A DNA stretch of 64,000 nt. Origin: an uncultured Peptostreptococcus sp. (GTDB lineage Bacteria; Bacillota; Clostridia; Peptostreptococcales; Peptostreptococcaceae). Shown one piece after another: positions 25,750 to 33,647 of this stretch. A model generated the notes under the pieces. That model saw only the letters and a program-made list of their open reading frames with translations, searched no databases and was not told the DNA's origin. The first letter of the stretch is position 1. Each line of letters opens with the position of its first letter. Both the position numbers and the translations under genes were made by a program. The stretch lies in assembly GCA_900759325.1 (NCBI GenBank), contig CAAEUW010000014.1, forward strand, positions 38,491 to 102,490, written 5' to 3'.

Positions 25750-25778
25750 ATAAAGAACCACCAAATAGCTGGCGGTTC
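25750..25778 (-). terminator. Probable terminator after the CBS-domain gene
   Basis: GAACCACCA (25755-25763) and TGGCGGTTC (25770-25778) arms; minus-strand read-out continues TTTATTTATG. It is about 80 bp past the stop codon. Confidence 0.65.
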
Positions 25779-25860
25779 AACTCTATCCATATCAAGTTTT
25801 TCATGATCTAAATCTCTAATAATTCTAATCGAGAGTCCTAGCATATATAGAAGCTTACAT

Positions 25861-26313
25861 CTATCTTGACAGTTTTTTAGCATGAAAGAAATCAGCCATA
25901 TATCCTTCATCACTCTTAATCTTGTCATAGGCATAGGAGATTACATCCCTTCTTTTTATAATGCCTATAAATATATTTGAGTCATCTATAGCTGGAACAA
26001 AATTTTGACTGATCAGTATATGCAGTAGGTCCTCTACATTAGCATCTACCTTGGCAGTTACATTGGTTGACCTTCTAGGTACGTCCATAATATTTGTAGT
26101 TTCGATTAACCTCTCATTAAAAGAAGATTTTTGGTATAGGTACCATAATATATCTCCTTCTTTGATTGTTCCCAGGTAATTACCTTCAGCATTAATTATA
26201 GGAACTGAAGAAAATTTGTGCTCATTTAGAGTCTTCAAAACTGTCTTTATATTGTCCTTGTCACTAACACTTATTACATCTTTCTTTGGTGTAATGAAAA
26301 ACATTATATTCAT
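25861..26313 (-). CDS. CBS-domain pair protein
   Basis: A 150-residue protein made only of two CBS motifs (KTLNEHKFSSVPIINAEGNYLGTIKEGDIL in the first, with the second ending VPAIDDSNIFIGIIKRRDVI). Such stand-alone pairs bind adenosine nucleotides (AMP, ATP, c-di-AMP, SAM in different members) and regulate partners; which one applies here is unknown. AGGAGG lies 7 bp before the ATG. It is preceded by an unusual ~110-nt leader with a long 5' hairpin. No obvious partner gene is adjacent. Confidence 0.88.
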   Translation of the reverse strand: MNIMFFITPKKDVISVSDKDNIKTVLKTLNEHKFSSVPIINAEGNYLGTIKEGDILWYLYQKSSFNERLIETTNIMDVPRRSTNVTAKVDANVEDLLHILISQNFVPAIDDSNIFIGIIKRRDVISYAYDKIKSDEGYMADFFHAKKLSR

Positions 26314-26368
26314 AACCGAACCTCCTGAATATCTATACTTTCAAATAAATTACACACGCCTTAAGCAA

Positions 26369-26421
26369 GATAATTACAGGCCTATTGGGCTTTACCTATC
26401 CTATAGCTCCTTGTAATTATC
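26369..26421 (-). promoter_or_regulatory. Structured 5' leader of the CBS-domain gene
   Basis: GATAATTACAGG (26369-26380) can pair with CCTTGTAATTATC (26409-26421) with a single bulged base, enclosing a 28-nt loop. With the promoter at 26432-26460 the transcript would begin near 26425, so this hairpin would be its very 5' end. It matches no riboswitch class that I recognise. Confidence 0.5.
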
Positions 26422-26431
26422 CCTATATTTA

Positions 26432-26460
26432 AGTATAACATTTTTAAACAAGTATATCCA
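26432..26460 (-). promoter_or_regulatory. Promoter for the CBS-domain gene
   Basis: Minus strand TGGATA (26460-26455), 17-bp spacer, TATACT (26437-26432). Confidence 0.55.
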
Positions 26461-26479
26461 CTTATTTAAAAATATACGT

Positions 26480-26508
26480 AAAAAATGGACCAACAAATGT
26501 CGGTCCAT
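26480..26508 (-). terminator. Terminator after the cold-shock gene
   Basis: ATGGACC (26485-26491) and GGTCCAT (26502-26508) arms; minus-strand read-out ends in TTTTTTACG. About 60 bp past the csp stop. Confidence 0.82.
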
Positions 26509-26566
26509 CAATGTAAGCTTGAAAAAATTTTTTACTTAATATATCTTGTATATCTTAAATCTCAAA

Positions 26567-26767
26567 TTATATTCTTGTTACATTTGCAGCCTGAGGTCCC
26601 TTTTCTCCATCTACGACTTCAAATTCAACCTTCTGACCTTCTTCTAGAGACTTGTATCCATCTCCCTGGATTGCAGAGAAATGTACAAACATATCATTTT
26701 CTCCTTCAACTGAAATAAATCCAAATCCTTTTTCGTTGTTAAACCATTTTACTGTTCCGATTTTCAT
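26567..26767 (-). CDS. cspA: Cold-shock domain protein (Csp)
   Basis: A 66-residue single cold-shock domain, an RNA chaperone that melts mRNA structure. KWFNNEKGFGFI (RNP1) and DMFVHFSAI (RNP2) are intact; the end is GPQAANVTRI. AGGAGG before ATG 26767. A TTGACT-17-TATGGT promoter at 26852-26824 leaves a ~50-nt leader, shorter than the long thermosensing leaders of some csp genes. Confidence 0.97.
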   Translation of the reverse strand: MKIGTVKWFNNEKGFGFISVEGENDMFVHFSAIQGDGYKSLEEGQKVEFEVVDGEKGPQAANVTRI

Positions 26768-26823
26768 TAACTTCCTCCTAATAATATGAATCGCTTGATT
26801 TTTTGTGATCCATTACCTATTAA

Positions 26824-26852
26824 CCATAACATATTTATTTGGTCAAGTCAAC
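26824..26852 (-). promoter_or_regulatory. Promoter for the cold-shock gene
   Basis: Minus strand TTGACT (26852-26847), 17-bp spacer, TATGGT (26829-26824). Confidence 0.7.
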
Positions 26853-26949
26853 GAAATTATTAGAATTATTGAGTATTTTTTTGCAAATTTAAAAATTTTT
26901 ATATAAATTATACTTTTTTTGTCATTTTTTGCCTAATATCACCTATATT

Positions 26950-26978
26950 TAGACATAATCCTTAATAGGTGGTATAAT
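26950..26978 (+). promoter_or_regulatory. Promoter for the pyridoxamine kinase gene
   Basis: TAGACA (26950-26955), 17-bp spacer, TATAAT (26973-26978), 36 bp before the start codon. Confidence 0.65.
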
Positions 26979-27014
26979 ATTTCTTGAAAAATATATTTAG
27001 AACGGAGAATTGCT

Positions 27015-27839
27015 ATGCAGAAAAAAATTGCTTGTATAAATGATATTTCTGGTGTTGGTAAGTGCTCGCTTACTGTAGCCCTACCCCTAATTTCGGTCCT
27101 AAAGTGCCAGTGCTGCCCCCTACCAACATCTGTCCTTTCCAGCCAGACCGGCTATCCAAAATATACCTTTGTAGACTTAACTTCATCTATCCAGGACTAT
27201 ATTGATACTTGGAAAGAGCTCGGCCAGGAGTTTGATACAATCTATAGCGGTTTTTTAGGCTCTATTGAACAAATCAAGCTAGTTGAAAATCTTATTAATA
27301 ATAACAATAAGGCCATGGTAGTGGTAGACCCTGTCCTTGGTGACCTCGGCTCCATCTTCCCTATCTTTGATGATGCCTACGTCTTAGAGATGAAAAAGTT
27401 AGCTTCAATGGCTGACCTTATTACTCCAAATATAACTGAAGCCAACCTACTTTTGGGCTTGGATCCAGATAAATTTAACTACAGTGATATTGACCTAAAG
27501 AACATTTGTAGGGGCCTTGCCAAGCAGGGACCTAATCTGGTACTTATAACTGGCTTCCTTAATGATGACCATATTTATAATATTTCCTACGATGCTAAGT
27601 CCGATACTATGACTAAGATTGGAAAACCATACAACAAGATAAGCTTTAGTGGTACTGGGGATATTTTTACGTCAATAGTAACTGCCCTTATAACTAGGGG
27701 CTTTGATATAGGTTTTAGCTGCCAAATTGCTACAGACTTCATTTATGATGCTGTCAACTATACTGCAAGCCTTGGAAGCGTGGATAGAAACGATGGTATA
27801 ATGTTTGAAAACTTCTTAGCTAGCCTGTGTCAAATCTAA
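27015..27839 (+). CDS. pdxY: Pyridoxamine/pyridoxal kinase
   Basis: A 274-residue ribokinase-fold kinase that phosphorylates B6 vitamers in the PLP salvage pathway. NDISGVGKCSLT at the N-terminus, PTSVLSSQTGYPKYTF (substrate loop), VVDPVLGDLGS, LITPNITEANLLLG and the anion-hole FSGTGDIFTSI near 215 are all typical of the PdxK/PdxY group. The ATG is preceded by CGGAGA. It is monocistronic with its own promoter, and ends at a bidirectional terminator. The symbol follows the family; substrate preference among vitamers is not readable. Confidence 0.9.
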   Translation: MQKKIACINDISGVGKCSLTVALPLISVLKCQCCPLPTSVLSSQTGYPKYTFVDLTSSIQDYIDTWKELGQEFDTIYSGFLGSIEQIKLVENLINNNNKAMVVVDPVLGDLGSIFPIFDDAYVLEMKKLASMADLITPNITEANLLLGLDPDKFNYSDIDLKNICRGLAKQGPNLVLITGFLNDDHIYNISYDAKSDTMTKIGKPYNKISFSGTGDIFTSIVTALITRGFDIGFSCQIATDFIYDAVNYTASLGSVDRNDGIMFENFLASLCQI

Positions 27840-27913
27840 CCACTTGTAGCTATCTTAAATTGGTATTTATTTTATATTAATGACTAGACCAAGCCTAGAT
27901 AGATTCAAATTTA

Positions 27914-27997
27914 TAAAAAACAGAGGTACTACTTACACGACTGACCCAAAGAACCAAATTCGGTCATAAGTCATACATAAGTTGTACCTCTTTTTAT
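27914..27997. terminator. Bidirectional terminator with long nested hairpin
   Basis: AGAGGTAC (27922-27929) and GTACCTCT (27984-27991), with inner complementary ACTT/AAGT and GACC/GGTC pairs; an A-run on the left and a T-run on the right. It separates the convergent kinase and glutamine synthetase genes. Confidence 0.82.
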
Positions 27998-28081
27998 ATC
28001 ATTTATTATTCGTATTGGTCTTTTCTTATCCCCTATTATATAGGCTAGCCAAATCGGTTTACCCAGCTTTAATATTATTTA

Positions 28082-29983
28082 CTAGAATATATTTTTCTTG
28101 TAATTAACATATAGCTGCTGAATTTCCTCCATCTTCTTCTTGGCCTCAATCTGTAGATCGGAAGCCTCCTTGTAGTTACCAACATCTATAGCACTCTTTA
28201 TCATGCCGTAAATAGATGGTCCCTTAAGTGTATTTTTCATCAAGTCATACTTAATCTGCTCAATAGCATCCCACATCACTTCATCTATTGCATCCATATT
28301 TTCATGAGAGTGAAGCTTTACAAAAGAAGTTAAGAGCCTTATATTCCTATCAATAATTCTTGATGACAGTTTCTTCTTCCACTTGTCAAGAGATCCTACC
28401 TTAAAAGAATCAATTATAGCCTCAGTGAAGACCGCCCCCTGAGTCAAGGACTTGAGTTTTTCTGGATAAGTCTCGAAGGCTAACATGGCTTCGTATACAG
28501 TTCTAGGTGGCTGCCCGAACCTAGCGTTTCTTTCCTCCAAAGTATAGTAGTTAAATATGTTATTTTCATCCCTATAGGCCCTTCCTTCTTCTAGGTAGAA
28601 GCCCTTGTCACTTGGAGCCTTAGATAACTCAGCCTCCAATAGCTTTGTATCAAATTGCTTTAAATCTGCTATGGCCTTTATACCATCTAGCATAGTCTGG
28701 TAGCAACCAGCTATTACTAGATACTTGTTAGACAATGGATTTGGTGACCTCAATTCAAACCTCAAGGACTTTGGCTTGTCAATATCCCTGATAAGACCCA
28801 CTAGGACAGACCTATTCCTTGAAGGTATTTCATATGTATGACCTAATGATGTAACAACGCATACAGGGGCTTCAAATCCTGGAACTAATCTATTAAAGCC
28901 ATCATTTGTATTGGTTACTATAGGAGCCAGCACCTCATAGTTTTTCATCATACCCATAAGGGATGCATAACCTATTGGACTCAGATAATCATTTTTTAGG
29001 TCCTTTGGTGCAAATAGGTTTACAAGTCTTCCATCCTTTAGTTTAGCTGCAACACTTACGTGGGCATGTGCACCACTACCTGCAACACCATGGATAGGCT
29101 TGGCCTTAAAACTAACCTCCAATCCATGTGATTCAAATATATCATAAACTATTTCTCTTACCCATAATTCATTATCTGCCGCCTGAAGAGGCTTGTTGAA
29201 CTTCCAAGAAATTTCAAGCTGTTCCATGGCATGATTTGTAGAACCCTTAATGTTGATAGAGCTATGGATACCACCAACCTCCTTGTGGGCCATTTCTGGT
29301 TCTAGGCCATAGTTTTCAAGTGCTATAAGACATTTTTCTAGGCATGTCCTAATAACACCATGCGTCCTCTTCCAGTATTGTTCCTTCAAGCTCTGTGACA
29401 CAAATAGCTTTTCTAGGTCGGCCTTATCCTCTGGCGTATTAACCCAGAACTCCAGTTCTGTCGCGGCTGTCAACTCAATACTTTCTATATCATCAGGACT
29501 ATCAACGTTCGTATTTTCTAAAATTTCAGGGTTATTTCTAATTATATCAGTTAAACTATTTTTGAAGTATTTTTCTGCTCTTTCAAGTGTACCTCTAGAG
29601 CAAACCTTCTTGTTGTCATGTATTAAAAAGGCGGGAATTTTCAAAGTTCCAACAGGGCAACCAGTCTCTTCATCTATGAATTCATGGTTGTAGTCAACAA
29701 ACCAAGCTGCGTCTAGGTCAGCCTTTAAATCAACCTTTGCATTATTTAAGGTAGCTATATTATAAAGTTCAACTGAAGATCCATCAGTCTGTATTGAAGC
29801 ATTTAAAAATTCTTCTATATCCTCTAAGACTAGTTTTACCGGTATCTTTTCATCAGTTGCATTACCACCTAGGTCTACACCCATTAGTGATACGAACTTT
29901 ATATATTTATTTTCCTCAAGTATTTTTCTCAGTCTTTCACCTGAGTGGTCTTCCTTTTTTATGTAATATAGTAAACTTGACAT
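28082..29983 (-). CDS. Glutamine synthetase (long, ~630-residue form)
   Basis: ATP-dependent amination of glutamate to glutamine, the central step in ammonia assimilation. The N-terminal beta-grasp (IKFVSLMGVDLGG, then DGSSVELYNIA) is followed by the catalytic domain with EVGGIHSSINIKG, PIHGVAGSGAHAHVS near 300, NRSVLVGLIRD and LRFELRSPNPLSNKYL. At 633 residues it is longer than GlnA type I (~445) because of a C-terminal extension of ~150 residues; it is shorter than type III GlnN (~700) and lacks the GlnN signatures I know. This long form occurs in Clostridia. AGGAGG before ATG 29983. Confidence 0.92.
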   Translation of the reverse strand: MSSLLYYIKKEDHSGERLRKILEENKYIKFVSLMGVDLGGNATDEKIPVKLVLEDIEEFLNASIQTDGSSVELYNIATLNNAKVDLKADLDAAWFVDYNHEFIDEETGCPVGTLKIPAFLIHDNKKVCSRGTLERAEKYFKNSLTDIIRNNPEILENTNVDSPDDIESIELTAATELEFWVNTPEDKADLEKLFVSQSLKEQYWKRTHGVIRTCLEKCLIALENYGLEPEMAHKEVGGIHSSINIKGSTNHAMEQLEISWKFNKPLQAADNELWVREIVYDIFESHGLEVSFKAKPIHGVAGSGAHAHVSVAAKLKDGRLVNLFAPKDLKNDYLSPIGYASLMGMMKNYEVLAPIVTNTNDGFNRLVPGFEAPVCVVTSLGHTYEIPSRNRSVLVGLIRDIDKPKSLRFELRSPNPLSNKYLVIAGCYQTMLDGIKAIADLKQFDTKLLEAELSKAPSDKGFYLEEGRAYRDENNIFNYYTLEERNARFGQPPRTVYEAMLAFETYPEKLKSLTQGAVFTEAIIDSFKVGSLDKWKKKLSSRIIDRNIRLLTSFVKLHSHENMDAIDEVMWDAIEQIKYDLMKNTLKGPSIYGMIKSAIDVGNYKEASDLQIEAKKKMEEIQQLYVNYKKNIF

Positions 29984-30125
29984 ATTTCCTCCTAAAATAC
30001 ATGAATTATTTTTATCTATTTTATATAAATATTCGCTTTTTGTTTTTTAATTATATATCAACTTTTATATAATTTCAAGTCTATCTTCTAATTTATATTA
30101 AAAACTATTCTTAAAGTTTAGCCTC

Positions 30126-31082
30126 CTAGTCAAACCTCAAAAACTCAGCTAGGTCCTCTGGGTCAGTTCCACAAACAAAAAGGTCCGTAGATAGCTCAAA
30201 GCCACCGAAATTAAATTTTCTAGGTATTATATGGAAGTGGGTCCTAAATAGGTCGTCATAATCTCCATTTAAAGGATAAGTATGAATTACCACATTAAAG
30301 GCAATTTGCTCCACATTGTAGTCCTCCCATTTTTCGAATAACCTCTTGTATATATAGGAAATTTCTTCTATTTCATCTAGTCCCCACTGGTCTATCTTCT
30401 TGTCATCCTTGCAGATAATTCTAATTTCTCCATTATACCTTGTGGCATGCGGTATAAATACCAAAAAACTCTTACCATCATATACCACCCTCTTTTGGTG
30501 GGCAAGCTCACTTTCTATTATATAGTCATATAGGTTACTATTATGGTGGTCCATATGTGACCTTGCTATCTTTATCTCTTTTACTATCTCAGCCGGTATA
30601 AGATTAAAGGACACTATTTGAGAGTGGGGGTGCATAAGTGAGGCCCCAGCATCTCTCAGGTGATTCTTGAATATATTTACATATTCAATGCCAGGTCTCG
30701 CTGAAAGGTCTTTGTACCTATTTATAAAAATATCAAAAATATGCTTAAATTCATCTATGGACATGTTATAATAGGACCCCTCATGTCTATGGGTCTCCAC
30801 AATAACCTCGTGTTCACCGTATATATGGTCAGTCTCCATATCTACTATAGGAAACTTATTTTTTACAGATTTAGCCAGCCATTGTCCCTCTTTTTCTATA
30901 AGGTAGGTTGGCATGTCATTCAGGTGCTCGTTACCCCTACAAAATGGGCATGTATCGCTGTATTGTGGACCTTCACTTGGCTTATTTTTATTGGACTTAA
31001 TAGTATCGTGTGGCCTCTTATTCCTATAACTTGAATATATAATTAAATCACCAGTTATCTGGTCCCTTCTCATTTCTTTCAT
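30126..31082 (-). CDS. GalT-like (HIT superfamily) nucleotidyltransferase
   Basis: A 318-residue protein of the type 1 galactose-1-phosphate uridylyltransferase family. The zinc-type CPFCRGNE pair is near residue 45 and the nucleophile motif HPHSQI (family HPHxQ) near 175; a second HIT-like half contains THFHIIPRKF. No galK or galE is nearby and the C-terminal half is divergent, so it may transfer UMP or AMP to another sugar phosphate (APS/ADP-glucose phosphorylase-like members exist). AGGTGAA precedes ATG 31082. Family assignment is firm, substrate is not. Confidence 0.82.
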   Translation of the reverse strand: MKEMRRDQITGDLIIYSSYRNKRPHDTIKSNKNKPSEGPQYSDTCPFCRGNEHLNDMPTYLIEKEGQWLAKSVKNKFPIVDMETDHIYGEHEVIVETHRHEGSYYNMSIDEFKHIFDIFINRYKDLSARPGIEYVNIFKNHLRDAGASLMHPHSQIVSFNLIPAEIVKEIKIARSHMDHHNSNLYDYIIESELAHQKRVVYDGKSFLVFIPHATRYNGEIRIICKDDKKIDQWGLDEIEEISYIYKRLFEKWEDYNVEQIAFNVVIHTYPLNGDYDDLFRTHFHIIPRKFNFGGFELSTDLFVCGTDPEDLAEFLRFD

Positions 31083-31274
31083 AACTTCACCTCATACAAA
31101 CTTTCACAATAATCTGTTAGGTCTATTATATACCATTTTGTATTTAATAAAAACCCACCCCTGGTAAAACAAATTCAATTAATTATAGTATTTAAGAGCT
31201 TTACTAGAATAAAAATTAGAAAAAGCACCTAAGTACCTATCATAACTTTGTTAAATTATAAATATATGCGATAA

Positions 31275-31303
31275 TTGTTTATTTTTATCTAGTTTTATGT
31301 TAT
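31275..31303 (+). promoter_or_regulatory. Probable promoter for the aminotransferase gene
   Basis: TTGTTT (31275-31280), 17-bp spacer, TGTTAT (31298-31303), with an overlapping TATATT slightly downstream. The 274-bp gap upstream (31083-31356) holds nothing else that I can identify. Confidence 0.5.
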
Positions 31304-31356
31304 ATTAATGTTACGTCGAAAACGTTATTCAGTTTTAAATATATAGGAGGAAAATT

Positions 31357-32556
31357 ATGAGATATTCAAAAAGAGTCGGTTCAATGCAGGCTTCACCAGT
31401 AAGAAAGCTTGTTCCATATGCTACAGAAGCAAAGAAAAAGGGAGTTAAGGTTTACCACTTAAATATAGGTCAGCCAGATATCAAGACTCCTGAAGGCTTT
31501 ATGAAGGCCATAAGAGAATTTGATGAATCTGTACTTGCATATGCTGATTCAGTAGGTTCTGATGACCTATTAGATGCAATGATCAAATACTACAAGTCTT
31601 ATGACATGGAATTTGGACATGATGAGCTTCTAATTACAAACGGTGGTTCTGAAGCACTTTTATTCGCAATGCTAACACTATGTAACCCAGGTGAAAATAT
31701 ACTTGTACCAGAGCCCTTCTACACAAACTACAATGGATTTGCTACCTGTGTTGATGTTGAAATAAACCCAGTTACTACACTAGCTGAAAATGGCTTCCAC
31801 CTACCAGCTAAGGAGGAAATCCTAGCTAAGGTAAATGATAAAACTAGGGCTATCCTACTTTCAAACCCAGGTAATCCAACTGGTGCTATCTACACTGTAG
31901 AAGAGATGCAGATGCTAGCAGAAATCGCTATAGAAAAAGATCTATGGATAATTTCTGATGAAGTATATAGAGAATTCGTATATGACGGTTTGAAGTACAC
32001 TAGTTTTGGTAACCTAGAAAATGTTCAAGATAGGGTAATAATAGTTGACTCTGTATCTAAGAGATACTCAGCTTGTGGAGCTAGAATAGGTTCCCTTGCT
32101 TGTAAGAATAAGGAATTCATTGCTGAAGTTCTAAAGCTTTGCCAGGGAAGACTATGCGTTCCTACACTAGAAATGGTTGGTTCAGCTGAATTATACAAGA
32201 CTCCAAAGTCTTACCTTGAAGAAGTAAATAAGGAATACTGCCACAGAAGAGATGTCCTATATGATGCAATCATGGAAATCCCAGGTGTCGTATGTGAAAA
32301 GCCAACTGGTGCCTTCTACATGCAGGTTAAGCTTCCAGTAGAAAATGCTGAAGACTTCGTAATCTTCATGCTAAATGAGTTCAGCCACAATGGTGCAACT
32401 ACAATGGCTACACCAGCTGAAAACTTCTACGCTACACCTGGTCTAGGAAGAGACGAAGTTAGACTTGCCTACATCCTAAATGCAGACGACCTTAAGGCTG
32501 CTGCTGAATGTATGAAGTTTGGTCTAGAAGCCTACAAGGCTGCAGGCCACAAATAA
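31357..32556 (+). CDS. Pyridoxal-phosphate aminotransferase, class I (aspartate aminotransferase-like)
   Basis: A 399-residue fold-type I aminotransferase. VYHLNIGQPDIKTPEG near 30, TNGGSEALLFAM (PLP phosphate and cofactor site), LSNPGNPTGAIY, WIISDEVYREFVYDG and the Schiff-base lysine in VDSVSKRYSACGARIG near 235. C-terminal arginine region GLGRDEVRLAYI binds the substrate carboxylate. Transaminates an amino acid with 2-oxoglutarate; specificity (Asp, Ala, aromatic) is not deducible. AGGAGG lies 8 bp before the ATG; codon usage is strongly biased, suggesting high expression. Monocistronic, between its own promoter and a strong terminator. Confidence 0.92.
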   Translation: MRYSKRVGSMQASPVRKLVPYATEAKKKGVKVYHLNIGQPDIKTPEGFMKAIREFDESVLAYADSVGSDDLLDAMIKYYKSYDMEFGHDELLITNGGSEALLFAMLTLCNPGENILVPEPFYTNYNGFATCVDVEINPVTTLAENGFHLPAKEEILAKVNDKTRAILLSNPGNPTGAIYTVEEMQMLAEIAIEKDLWIISDEVYREFVYDGLKYTSFGNLENVQDRVIIVDSVSKRYSACGARIGSLACKNKEFIAEVLKLCQGRLCVPTLEMVGSAELYKTPKSYLEEVNKEYCHRRDVLYDAIMEIPGVVCEKPTGAFYMQVKLPVENAEDFVIFMLNEFSHNGATTMATPAENFYATPGLGRDEVRLAYILNADDLKAAAECMKFGLEAYKAAGHK

Positions 32557-32573
32557 ATAATACTAAGCAAATT

Positions 32574-32606
32574 GTCCCCCACTCTGTGAACCCTGGGGGA
32601 CTTTTT
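32574..32606 (+). terminator. Terminator after the aminotransferase gene
   Basis: GTCCCCC (32574-32580) and GGGGGAC (32595-32601) arms followed by TTTTT. Confidence 0.92.
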
Positions 32607-32630
32607 AATTAAGCCTTTATAGTAAAATAA

Positions 32631-32659
32631 TTGATTTATTGGTTTTCTTGTGATACTAT
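32631..32659 (+). promoter_or_regulatory. Promoter for uppP
   Basis: TTGATT (32631-32636), 17-bp spacer, TACTAT (32654-32659), 33 bp upstream of the start. Confidence 0.65.
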
Positions 32660-32692
32660 TAATAGTAGATTTTATAAAAGGAGGACATATTT

Positions 32693-33505
32693 TTGTTAGA
32701 AATTTTTAAGGCGATTTTCCTTGGTATTGTCCAGGGTATCACAGAATGGCTACCAGTCAGTAGCACAGGTCATATGATTTTAGTCGACCAGTTTTTACAC
32801 CTGGCTGGCTCAAAGAAGTTTATAGATACTTTTTTAGTAGTTATACAGTTCGGATCGATATTAGCAGTATTAATACTCTATTTTAATAAACTTAATCCTT
32901 TTTCCACTAGAAAGAGTCCTAAGGCTAAAAAGGCAACATGGGACCTTTGGATAAAGGTACTAATAGCAGTGCTACCATCAGGTATAATAGGTGTTCTTTT
33001 TGAAGACCAGATAGATAGGATTTTCTTCAGACCCTCTGTAGTAGCTGCCGCCCTAATTATATATGGTGTAATAATGATATGGATAGAAAATAGACACAAG
33101 AGACCCGGTATTACTAAGTTTAGTCAGGTGTCTTACAAGACTGCCCTTCTAATTGGTCTCTTCCAGTGCCTTGCCCTGGTACCAGGTACGTCAAGGTCTG
33201 GTTCTACAATTATAGGAGCTACCCTACTTGGTACATCTAGGTATATAGCAGCAGAATTTTCATTCTTCCTAGCCATACCTACTATGCTAGGTGCCAGCCT
33301 ACTGAAGCTGCTTAAGGCCGGTTTCGCTTTTACAGGTTTTGAATGGTTTATCATGCTCCTAGGATCCCTTGTAGCCTTTATAGTTTCGGTTATAGTTATA
33401 AAGTTCTTTATGTCCTACATAAAGAAACACGACTTCAAGGCCTTTGGTGTCTATAGAATCGTATTAGGTATAATAGTATTTATTTACTTTGCAATAGCAG
33501 GATAA
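32693..33505 (+). CDS. uppP: Undecaprenyl-diphosphate phosphatase (BacA/UppP)
   Basis: Membrane phosphatase (270 aa, about seven to eight helices) that recycles undecaprenyl diphosphate to the monophosphate for peptidoglycan and glycan export; it confers bacitracin tolerance. GIVQGITEWLPVSSTGHMIL at residues 11-30 carries the (E/Q)E(F/W)LPVSSSGH-type active-site motif, and LVPGTSRSGSTI near 160-172 is the second. The start is a TTG at 32693, with GGAGGA seven bases upstream and no ATG or GTG better placed. Own promoter and terminator. Confidence 0.97.
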   Translation: MLEIFKAIFLGIVQGITEWLPVSSTGHMILVDQFLHLAGSKKFIDTFLVVIQFGSILAVLILYFNKLNPFSTRKSPKAKKATWDLWIKVLIAVLPSGIIGVLFEDQIDRIFFRPSVVAAALIIYGVIMIWIENRHKRPGITKFSQVSYKTALLIGLFQCLALVPGTSRSGSTIIGATLLGTSRYIAAEFSFFLAIPTMLGASLLKLLKAGFAFTGFEWFIMLLGSLVAFIVSVIVIKFFMSYIKKHDFKAFGVYRIVLGIIVFIYFAIAG

Positions 33506-33516
33506 TATGTAATAAG

Positions 33517-33567
33517 AAACCAGTCTTCAATAAGTATTGTACTTATTGAAAGACTGGTTTATTTTTT
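33517..33567 (+). terminator. Strong terminator after uppP
   Basis: Arms of about 20 bp, starting AAACCAGTCTTCAATAAGTA at 33517, with one bulge and a ~3-nt loop, then TTTATTTTTTATTTATT. Could also act weakly on the minus strand. Confidence 0.9.
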
Positions 33568-33647
33568 ATTTATTATTAATTTGATTTTTATATAGCCTAT
33601 ATAGTTATTATATTCTTTACTGTATTCAGGTACATTAAAAATATATT

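Noticed and set aside
25740..25934. 64-residue minus-strand open frame overlapping the CBS gene's end
   Set aside because: It overlaps the CBS coding sequence in another frame, has no SD and no recognisable content.
28082..29983. Type III glutamine synthetase (GlnN)
   Set aside because: Too short (633 rather than ~700 aa), and the catalytic motifs read as the type I-like arrangement with a C-terminal extension.
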